Of a stretch of DNA of 14,740 nucleotides, positions 1-5,663 are shown piece after piece. The stretch is from CAZAQS01 sp964486825 (lineage in GTDB: Bacteria > Chloroflexota > Anaerolineae > Anaerolineales > UBA4823), in contig CAZAQS010000110.1 of assembly GCA_964486825.1 (NCBI GenBank), positions 1 through 14,740 on the forward strand, written 5' to 3'. Below the pieces are notes generated by a model, which ran no database searches, had not been told where the DNA came from, and saw nothing but the letters and a program-made list of their open reading frames with translations. Numbering within the stretch: the first letter of the stretch is position 1; every line of letters starts with the position of its first letter. Made by a program: the position numbers and the translations under genes.

Positions 1-138
1 GGGCCGTTGGCGGCGTACCTGCCGGCGGTCACTATAATTGCCTTTGTTGGCATGCTCGTAGAGACGCTGCCGTTGAAAGACCTGGATAACTTTACTGTCA
101 GCGCCGCTGCAGTGGCGCTAGGCTTGGTGCTGTTTTAA
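1..138 (+). CDS. C-terminal end of a membrane protein, probably dolichol/phytol kinase-like (partial)
   Basis: The reading frame is open from the left edge and stops with TAA at 136-138, giving 45 residues of the C-terminus. It has two hydrophobic stretches separated by a short loop with the pattern V-E-T-L-P-L-K-D-L-D-N, then an Ala/Val/Leu-rich final helix. An acidic 'E-x-LP-x-x-x-D-N' loop between two last helices is typical of the SEC59/dolichol kinase and phosphatidate cytidylyltransferase-like membrane kinases, which phosphorylate polyprenols or phytol with CTP. Only the tail is visible, so the family call is an inference and the rest of the gene lies outside the window. Confidence 0.5.
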   Translation, partial: GPLAAYLPAVTIIAFVGMLVETLPLKDLDNFTVSAAAVALGLVLF

Positions 139-171
139 TGCGTTTGCATAAATTACATGCCCTCTTTTTAG

Positions 172-490
172 GTCGATTTCTACCATCAGGCAGGTGATAA
201 ACATACTGACCTGCCCAGCCTTGGGCATCTGCAATACGTGCTTGCCTACTGTATAGATGATGCCGCACACCTGGCGGAACAGTTAGCGACGCATCGTTTT
301 GCCAGGCAAGGCACCACTCCAGAGCGAGAACGGAAGTAATGGCCCGTCTCGTAGGAATAGTGGACCAGGCGAGCGTCTTTATATCACCGAGCGCACCGTC
401 CGCTTCCATGTCACCTCGATCTTCAACAAGTTAGGAGCTGATAACCGGGCCCAGGCAGTTGCAATTGCGAACCGCATCGGACTCCTATAA
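172..490 (+). pseudogene. Decayed LuxR/NarL-type HTH regulator (two frameshifts)
   Basis: The last 36 codons before the TAA at 488-490 encode a typical LuxR DNA-binding end: Y-I-T-E-R-T-V-R-F-H-V, then I-F-N-K-L-G-A-D-N-R-A-Q-A-V. The helices that should precede it are present but split over frames. Frame 1 reads T-P-E-R-E-R up to a TAA at 337-339, frame 3 continues from 333 as E-V-M-A-R-L-V-G, and frame 2 resumes with E-R-L-Y-I-T near 373. Together these rebuild the usual 'TPREREVMALVA...ERLYITERTV' order. Frame 1 is open back to the TAG at 169-171 and encodes a weak TPR-like stretch (A-G-D-K-H, then L-G-H-L-Q-Y-V-L-A-Y), so the ancestor may have been a TPR-LuxR regulator. No start codon with a ribosome site is evident. 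A 63-residue frame from 299 could in principle be translated, but it lacks half of the HTH domain. Confidence 0.7.
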
Positions 491-561
491 ACACAGGGGC
501 ATTGGATTAGCATGGAGACGAAAGACAATCGTTCCAAAAAAACTCGTCCCTTAACAGTTTC

Positions 562-1308
562 TCAATCTGTAACAATCAGAGTGCCATGCATTCCAATAGC
601 CTCATGCCCGGGGATGCCACAGTAGAAGCGGTATTCTCCAGGAGGGGCGTCAAACGTGACCGAACGCTCCGCTCCCATAGGCACATATAGATCGACATCC
701 AGCTCATCAATTGTGAAGGTGTGCCACCACAGGTCCTCATTCTCCAAGGTCAGGGTAATCTCCCCAGTTTTAGAGGTCAACTCTGAGCTGGTAAACAGCA
801 TACTCTTGCTGCCCAACTCAATCGCCCCGCCCTGAGCCACCGGTGCAGCCGGTCCCTTTATTAACAGGCTCGCAAGGGTAATAACCAATAGCAGCGTCAG
901 GCCGGCTGAGCCCAGCATCACGGCGAACCCGCTGCCCGCCTGCCTTTTCCGCCAGTTGATCAGCGCGCCGGCAGCTGCGGCCAGCCCGACCAGGGAAATC
1001 ACACCTAAGAATGAGGGTAGCAGCAGCGCTAACCCCTGCTCTCGGTGCAGGAAGTTATTGACAGCTCCACTGACCGTCCAAACCGCGATGTCTGCGAAGA
1101 GCAACCCGAGCAGGATAACGCCCAACAGGCCACCGCGGAAGCGGGACAGGGCAAGCCCGGCTATTGTAAGCCCTGCCAGGGCCAACGCAAGGGTATCCCC
1201 CTGCGCCAGGCCCATGAAAAGCAGTACGGCGAGATTTGCAAGCCCTGCCAGGACCAGCAAGGACCGCCAATGAAAAGGTTTTACTTGTGCGAGGTTTACA
1301 GTTTCCAT
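562..1308 (-). CDS. Five-helix membrane protein with C-terminal cupredoxin (type-1 copper) domain
   Basis: This 248-residue protein has five hydrophobic helices at about residues 16-36, 38-57, 60-82, 92-117 and 129-150, then a cupredoxin domain at about 165-248. The copper site is complete by motif: H196 in W-W-H-T-F, C230 and H235 in Y-C-G-I-P-G-H, and M240. With five helices and a positive N-terminus the copper domain would face the outside. Cupredoxins carry single electrons in respiratory chains or bind copper; which applies here cannot be read from the sequence. The ATG at 1308 is chosen because GGAAGG lies 8 bases upstream; the frame is open further upstream, but the extension is basic and has no ribosome site. 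It lies alone after a probable terminator, so it probably has its own promoter. Confidence 0.8.
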   Translation of the reverse strand: METVNLAQVKPFHWRSLLVLAGLANLAVLLFMGLAQGDTLALALAGLTIAGLALSRFRGGLLGVILLGLLFADIAVWTVSGAVNNFLHREQGLALLLPSFLGVISLVGLAAAAGALINWRKRQAGSGFAVMLGSAGLTLLLVITLASLLIKGPAAPVAQGGAIELGSKSMLFTSSELTSKTGEITLTLENEDLWWHTFTIDELDVDLYVPMGAERSVTFDAPPGEYRFYCGIPGHEAIGMHGTLIVTD

Positions 1309-1378
1309 GTCCCATTCCTTCCTTTTGCAATAAATACGCTTTATCGTTACAAACATTCTTTTATCTAAACTAATAATA

Positions 1379-1414
1379 AACGGATGCCGTCTCTGGATCG
1401 TTACGGCATCCGTT
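1379..1414 (-). terminator. Probable rho-independent terminator
   Basis: Two perfect 12-base inverted arms lie at 1379-1390 and 1403-1414 around a 12-base loop. Reading the minus strand, the second arm runs into TTTATTATTAG, an imperfect T-rich tail. It sits about 90 bases downstream of the stop of the gene ending at 1501 and upstream of the cupredoxin gene, the right place to end the minus-strand transcript. The long loop and interrupted T tract weaken the call; it could instead be a regulatory inverted repeat. Confidence 0.5.
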
Positions 1415-1500
1415 ACGAAACTCTTTTTACTACAGGGATAACGCAAAGTCCCAATCTTAGCGGATCATGAAGGGCAGGTACAGAGAACGAGCAGGCTTAT

Positions 1501-2130
1501 TTATCTCGCCCATAATCCGCCCGTTTCCGACATCCAATCCACGATGCAATTGGTAGCCTTATCCAGGTCATTGTCCGAGATATCTAGCCTGAGCGTGGGG
1601 AGCAATGACTCGCCTACCAGGCGGTCCAGCAACTCCTGCTCTCGCACGAATACATCCAGGTCATCGTACTGGGATGGGTTGCCGGAGACCTTGAGTCGTT
1701 CCTGGCGGGCTTCACTGAACGAATCGGGCGTGCGAGTCAGGTAGACCAGGTGGAAACCCAGAGCCTGAAGGCGCTGCTCGAGCCACCGGAAGGGGTAGTC
1801 CGTAGTATAGGTCGTGAGTTGGTACAGGCGAGTCGATATGTGGAAGCGATCGATGATCCAGGAGTAGTAACGCTGTAGCTCGAACAGGCGCGCCCAGGTA
1901 TGGTAGGTCTCCATGGCAAGCGCTTCTTCCTGGGGCTCGAAGTTGATCAGGCCGCGTCCCCAGGGGAAATTGGTGAAGGCGCACCACTCGGCGGAAACCA
2001 AGGGCGAGTGGTAGCGATACTTGCGCGGACCTATAAAGTTTGGATGCTCGTTCAGGCGGAAGGCGATCTCCGTCTTGAAGGTCAGGCGCGTCCCTTCCAG
2101 GATGACCTTAGGGCATAGCTTGGAAGACAT
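1501..2130 (-). CDS. Thymidylate-kinase-like P-loop protein with degenerate Walker A
   Basis: The 209-residue protein starts like a nucleoside/nucleotide kinase: V-I-L-E-G-T-R-L-T-F-K-T at residues 9-20. This fits GxxxxxKT, but the second glycine of the Walker A motif (GxxxxGKT) is F18. A second kinase-like element, I-I-D-R-F-H-I-S-T at 92-100, matches the 'DR-hxS' segment of deoxynucleoside and thymidylate kinases, and a helical region around 139-147 could carry lid arginines. The family phosphorylates nucleosides or nucleotides with ATP, but the altered P-loop makes activity uncertain. ATG at 2130 has AGGAG seven bases upstream. It lies 51 bases after the DUF309 fusion gene on the same strand and may be the last gene of that transcript, before the hairpin at 1379-1414. 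Confidence 0.6.
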   Translation of the reverse strand: MSSKLCPKVILEGTRLTFKTEIAFRLNEHPNFIGPRKYRYHSPLVSAEWCAFTNFPWGRGLINFEPQEEALAMETYHTWARLFELQRYYSWIIDRFHISTRLYQLTTYTTDYPFRWLEQRLQALGFHLVYLTRTPDSFSEARQERLKVSGNPSQYDDLDVFVREQELLDRLVGESLLPTLRLDISDNDLDKATNCIVDWMSETGGLWAR

Positions 2131-2181
2131 ATATGCTCTCCTGCTGGATAAGGAAAAGGAGCCAGTAGCGGTTGGAGGGGA

Positions 2182-3045
2182 TTACCCGGCTTTATAGCGC
2201 ACGGGCTTGAACAGGCTCCGGTCGAAGGAGGCAATCCGATCGGGACCGAGGTCCAGCAAGGCCTTGTGGACCCGGCGGGCGTCCTCGCGCAGCCCAGCCA
2301 CGTCAATACCCCGGCACTCTGGCGGCATTGGGTCGATCCACTGGCGCAATCGCAGAAACATTTTCAAGGCTCCATTAAAGTTGCCCCGTTCGATCTGCAG
2401 GTAAGCCACCCCCACTTGCAGGATAGCCCGGTACAGCTCGCGCGCCGGGCTTTGATCCTCGTTCCAGGCCAGCTCCAGCAGCTCATGAGCCTCGAAGTAC
2501 TCACCCCGGTTGAACTCCTCCAGACCGCGGGTGGCCAGCTCGGACAGGGGCTCCTGGCAGGCCAGATCCAGCCCGGCGTTGTCTACCAGGCGGGCATGTT
2601 TTTGTACCAGCTCCGGCAAGGCAGATACAAAGCGAGAGCGGGCTACCACAGCCGTTGCGCCAGCCTGGCGGGCGGCCTGGGTGGCATCTACATCGATATG
2701 CGATCCGTAGCACAGCACAGGTATGCGCCGGGTGGCGGGGACCGAGGTGAGCAGGGCGATCCACTCCCGCCAGGGGATGTCTGCGTTGTTAAGGTCGAAA
2801 ACCAAGAGCGCGGGCCGCTGGCGAGTCAGTTGTTCGATGAGGGCTGCACCCGCGCCGGTCAGGTGCTCGCCGAGCTGCCGTTCCGGGGCAGGCGGAGCCT
2901 TTGGGTCAACCTGTGCGGCGTGCTCGATGAACTCAACCTGAAAACCAAGCCCAACGGCAGCTGTTTCAATACGGGTCGCAAACATCAGATCGGACACAAA
3001 GGCCACAATCAGGGGATCTTCTTCCACTTTATGCATGGCTGTCAT
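2182..3045 (-). CDS. Pseudo-receiver domain fused to DUF309
   Basis: This 287-residue protein has two parts. Residues 11-150 have the alternating strand-helix pattern of a response-regulator receiver: D84 stands at the phospho-acceptor place (L-V-F-D-L) after strand 3, and I-P-V-L-C-Y forms strand 4. The expected lysine after strand 5 is not seen (A-R-S-R-F), and only one acidic residue (D19) follows strand 1, so phosphotransfer is doubtful. Residues 170-245 form a DUF309 domain, with F-N-R-G-E-Y-F-E-A-H-E-L-L-E at 178-191 and the Q-x-x-x-A-Y-L-Q-x-x-x-G-N helix. DUF309 is a helical family of unknown function. The ATG at 3045 is chosen over upstream codons because GAGGAG lies nine bases before it and it overlaps the TAA of the preceding HD gene by one base (TAATG), indicating translational coupling. 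Confidence 0.75.
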   Translation of the reverse strand: MTAMHKVEEDPLIVAFVSDLMFATRIETAAVGLGFQVEFIEHAAQVDPKAPPAPERQLGEHLTGAGAALIEQLTRQRPALLVFDLNNADIPWREWIALLTSVPATRRIPVLCYGSHIDVDATQAARQAGATAVVARSRFVSALPELVQKHARLVDNAGLDLACQEPLSELATRGLEEFNRGEYFEAHELLELAWNEDQSPARELYRAILQVGVAYLQIERGNFNGALKMFLRLRQWIDPMPPECRGIDVAGLREDARRVHKALLDLGPDRIASFDRSLFKPVRYKAG

Positions 3046-3653
3046 TATACCGGACTCCTCGGGTTGCCCGCCAGTCGCTGGATCTCCCCCACCACACGGG
3101 TAAACTCGCGCAACATAAACCCAGACTCGCTCTCCTGAAAGATCTCTACCAGCGATTGATAATACCACAGGGAGCCCTGCCGACCGCCGTTAAAGCGCGA
3201 CCAGGTCTCCTCACCATGCTCTTCCAGGTCGGCATGGATGGTGCGGGCGTTGTGCAGCTTATCTGCCAGGGAGACGCGCCGGACCTCCGGCGGGGCATCT
3301 GCAAGGTGGGCCAGATAATTTGCTTTTCTCTCCAGCCAGGGCGGCTTTGGCGCGCCCAGGCTATCGCTGCAGCCCTCGACGATCATCGCCACCCGCTCGC
3401 CAAAGCGCCTGCGGATCTCCTCCAGCGTTTCCAGGCCACCCTGGTCTTCGACAGCGTCGTGCAGCAGGGCCGCGATTACTTCATCTTCATCACCGCCCGC
3501 CTGGAAGACGAGCGCGGTCACTGCCAGTAAGTGGGAGATATAGGGCAGATCTTTGCCCTTGCGGGTCTGCCCCTGGTGAAGGCGCGCTGCGAAGATCAGG
3601 GCTTCTTCGAAACGAGAGTCGAGCTCGGGGAGATGGATGTCGAGAGCTTTCAT
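3045..3653 (-). CDS. HD-domain protein, MESH1/SpoT-like small alarmone hydrolase
   Basis: This 202-residue protein is essentially one HD hydrolase domain of the RelA/SpoT hydrolase type. The family motifs appear in order: A-x-x-x-H-Q-G-Q-T-R-K-G-K at 22-34, P-Y-I-S-H at 37-41, L-L-H-D-A-V-E-D at 63-70, F-G-x-x-V around 84-88, and L-A-D-K-L-H-N at 129-135. Expected metal ligands are H41, H65, D66 and D131, with the E69-D70 pair; all are present. No synthetase, TGS or ACT domain follows, so it resembles the stand-alone hydrolases that remove the 3' pyrophosphate from (p)ppGpp; substrate remains an inference. ATG 3653 has AGGA nine bases upstream; an in-frame ATG at 3674 has no properly spaced ribosome site. 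The stop overlaps the start of the receiver-DUF309 gene by one base. Confidence 0.82.
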   Translation of the reverse strand: MKALDIHLPELDSRFEEALIFAARLHQGQTRKGKDLPYISHLLAVTALVFQAGGDEDEVIAALLHDAVEDQGGLETLEEIRRRFGERVAMIVEGCSDSLGAPKPPWLERKANYLAHLADAPPEVRRVSLADKLHNARTIHADLEEHGEETWSRFNGGRQGSLWYYQSLVEIFQESESGFMLREFTRVVGEIQRLAGNPRSPV

Positions 3654-3706
3654 TCTGTCATTTCCTGATAACATCCCTCAGGTCTTGAACTTGCGAGAGG
3701 TTAATA

Positions 3707-4900
3707 TTACAAGGGTATCGTCAGGCTCTCCAGGTCGCGCGGGTAGTAGGTCAGGATCTCGATCCCGGCCTCCGTCACCAGGACGGTATCGGAGTGGCGG
3801 AAGCCACCCATCTCCGGGTGGTACAGGCCTGGCTCCACGGTGAAGACCATCCCCGGCTGGATGAGGGTCTGGTCTCCAACATCCAGGAAGGGGCCTTCGT
3901 GGTAACGCAGACCGATGGCGTGCCCGGAATGGTGCTTCCAATAAGGCATCAGGTTATGGTCTTCATAATAAGTACGCACTGCCCGGTCGACGCTGGAACA
4001 GGGCCGGCCCGGCTGGATATTCTCAAAAGCGATCTCCTGGAGGGCCAGCATATGCTCGAACATCTGGACCTGCTCGGAGGAAGCTGGTCCAACAATCATG
4101 GTGCGCTCGAGCTCGGAATTGTATCCCCACATTGGAGCGCTGGCGCCTGTTACGAGCACATCCCCAGGTTTGAAGGTGATATTGTTCGCCAGCGCATGCG
4201 GGATAGCTGCATTGCGCCCAATCTGGCCCCGGTAACCGGCGCCTGGGCCGTCCTCGAAGGCGCTCTGGGCCTGGTAAATGGGACCGATGGCGTCCAGCAT
4301 CGCCAGGGTGGCTTCAGTGCTGGCGCGCCGGCTGACGGAGGTCTCGGTTTCCCCAACACGAGTGTAACGCTGGAGCAGGACGTGCGCAAGGTTGGCCCAC
4401 TTAATGGATTCCCGAATGAGGTTTACTTCGGCCGGGCTCTTGACCATCATCTGCTCCTCGATGAAGCCGGCAATCCGCAAGGGGGTAGCGCCCATCATCT
4501 CGCTCAGGCCTGGCCCCCGGTACCCGAAGACCCACGGATAACCGTCCTGGTCGGCGGCGTAACGCTCCCCCAACCCCATCTCCTGCAGGGTATTCCCAAG
4601 CAGGTCGGCCGGATGAGGATGGTAAGGGTACTCGATATAATGATCAACCCGCTCGACCACAGCTTTAGCCTGAGCGTGCTCCAGCTCGAGGCGCGGCACG
4701 AACAAGGCTTTCTTGCCCTCAGCATTCATGACGAAGGCTACCGGTCGCTCTGTGGGAATAAAGGCGAAGCCGGTATAGTACAGGATATAGTGGTTATCGA
4801 AGAGCACGACGCCGCTCAACCCATGCTCCTGGATATGTGCGAGCAAGGCGCCGGCGCGGGATTTGAACTCTACCGGTTTGATTTGGATGGATGTCAACAT
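3707..4900 (-). CDS. M24 (creatinase/Xaa-Pro peptidase-like) family protein with altered metal site
   Basis: At 397 residues this has the usual length and build of the family: a creatinase N-terminal domain (about 10-150) and a pita-bread catalytic domain (about 155-385). The family histidine loop is intact, H-H-S-G-H-A-I-G-L-R-Y-H-E-G-P at 323-337 (H327), as is T-V-E-P-G at 354-358 (E356). Aligned by eye to Xaa-Pro peptidases, the other three metal ligands are changed: the first Asp is G252 in T-G-A-S-A, the second Asp is E263 in Y-N-S-E-L-E-R-T, and the last Glu is S370 in F-R-H-S-D-T. Creatinase is a known metal-free member, so this may be a C-N hydrolase rather than a metallopeptidase; the substrate is unknown. 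The start has GGAGGT six bases upstream. It follows the OsmC-like gene by 12 bases. Confidence 0.85.
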   Translation of the reverse strand: MLTSIQIKPVEFKSRAGALLAHIQEHGLSGVVLFDNHYILYYTGFAFIPTERPVAFVMNAEGKKALFVPRLELEHAQAKAVVERVDHYIEYPYHPHPADLLGNTLQEMGLGERYAADQDGYPWVFGYRGPGLSEMMGATPLRIAGFIEEQMMVKSPAEVNLIRESIKWANLAHVLLQRYTRVGETETSVSRRASTEATLAMLDAIGPIYQAQSAFEDGPGAGYRGQIGRNAAIPHALANNITFKPGDVLVTGASAPMWGYNSELERTMIVGPASSEQVQMFEHMLALQEIAFENIQPGRPCSSVDRAVRTYYEDHNLMPYWKHHSGHAIGLRYHEGPFLDVGDQTLIQPGMVFTVEPGLYHPEMGGFRHSDTVLVTEAGIEILTYYPRDLESLTIPL

Positions 4901-4912
4901 AGCAAGACCTCC

Positions 4913-5338
4913 TTATGGAATGATCTCGAAATCATGGGTGATTTCTACACTGGGCCGCAGGGTGTTTATGACCGAGCAGTATTTTTCCTCCGACAGATGG
5001 ATGGCTTTATCCAGCTTGAGGGGGTCGACTGGACCGACGGCGATATAGTGCAGATGGATGCGGACGAAGCGGTAAGGCGGCTCGGTGAGCTGTTGCCCGG
5101 AGCAGGCCACTTCCAGCCGTTTGATGGGCTCGCGTTGTTTTGAAAGGATATTGATGACATCGTAAGTCGAACATGAGGCCGCGGCAAGCAGCAACAGGTC
5201 CGAGGCTTTTAAGCCCAACCATTCGGGCAGCGCCTGATGGTCTGTTCCGATGACGAGGGAGCGGCCCCGCGAATCCATCCCCGCCATCAAGGTCGCATCG
5301 ATCCACTTCAAGTGTACTGTGCTTGTAGCAGTTTCCAT
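4913..5338 (-). CDS. OsmC/Ohr family protein
   Basis: This 141-residue protein has the OsmC fold pattern: a strand-rich N-terminus, the central helix with L-K-A-S-D-L-L-L-L-A-A-A-S-C-S at 43-57, and the C-terminal helix with L-S-E-E-K-Y-C-S-V at 115-123. C56 and C121 occupy the places of the two redox cysteines that reduce organic or other peroxides in OsmC and Ohr. Many distant members have only presumed peroxidase activity, so the substrate is left open. ATG 5338 is preferred because GGAG lies about six bases upstream; an ATG at 5377 would add 13 residues with a worse-spaced site. It is probably the first gene of a pair with the M24 protein, which begins 12 bases after its stop. It is divergent from the FmdB gene. 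Confidence 0.85.
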   Translation of the reverse strand: METATSTVHLKWIDATLMAGMDSRGRSLVIGTDHQALPEWLGLKASDLLLLAAASCSTYDVINILSKQREPIKRLEVACSGQQLTEPPYRFVRIHLHYIAVGPVDPLKLDKAIHLSEEKYCSVINTLRPSVEITHDFEIIP

Positions 5339-5376
5339 CAAGGTCTCCAATTCGTTATCTCCCAAGAACCTTATCA

Positions 5377-5405
5377 TTGACCTGACCGGCTGAAAGGATT
5401 AGAAT
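5377..5405 (+). promoter_or_regulatory. Sigma-70-like promoter for the FmdB gene
   Basis: TTGACC at 5377-5382 and TAGAAT at 5400-5405 are separated by exactly 17 bases. Transcription would begin near 5412, about 24 bases before the FmdB ATG. The elements lie in the short divergent spacer between the OsmC-like and FmdB genes. This is a motif match only. Confidence 0.5.
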
Positions 5406-5435
5406 CTAGCCAGTTAATTGATTATAGAGGTAAAA

Positions 5436-5663
5436 ATGCCAATTTACGAATATTATTGCCTGGACTGCCGTGACCATTTCGAAGCCGTGCGCTCCATCAA
5501 AGATGCCGATGCACTGATCCGCTGTGCTAAATGCGGCGGCGAGCAAACCTCCCGCAAGATATCGGTCTTTTACGCCCAGAGCTCAGGCAGGGTGGTCGCG
5601 GGCGGCAATGGCGGCGGTTGCGGCTCGTGCAGCAGTGGGGCCTGTTCTACCTGTGGTCATTAG
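5436..5663 (+). CDS. FmdB-type zinc-ribbon protein
   Basis: The 75-residue protein begins M-P-I-Y-E-Y-Y-C, the standard opening of the FmdB/CxxC-CxxC-SSSS regulatory family. Its zinc ribbon uses C8-x-x-C11 and C30-x-x-C33. The tail is low-complexity Gly/Ser/Cys with C62, C65, C70 and C73 and ends in H75, so it may bind a second metal or form disulfides. The family was first linked to regulation of formamidase/amidase genes in Methylophilus; the role in most bacteria is unknown. The ATG at 5436 has AGAGG at proper spacing; an upstream ATG at 5418 lacks one and would spoil the family N-terminus. The stop overlaps the convergent Tex stop by three bases. Confidence 0.85.
   Translation: MPIYEYYCLDCRDHFEAVRSIKDADALIRCAKCGGEQTSRKISVFYAQSSGRVVAGGNGGGCGSCSSGACSTCGH

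Noticed and set aside
98..409. A 103-codon minus-strand open frame over the LuxR remnant
   Set aside because: No similarity recognised and no good ribosome site; the plus strand carries the recognisable HTH.
491..561. Possible terminator with a seven-base T run (minus strand) after the cupredoxin gene
   Set aside because: The T run is present at about 535-541, but I find no stable hairpin before it.
2266..3138. A 290-codon open frame on the plus strand
   Set aside because: Antisense to the receiver-DUF309 gene; its product has no family pattern, whereas the minus-strand product has clear domains.
3794..5143. A 449-codon open frame on the plus strand
   Set aside because: It lies antisense to the well-supported M24 and OsmC-like genes, has no recognisable domain, and is a by-product of codon bias.
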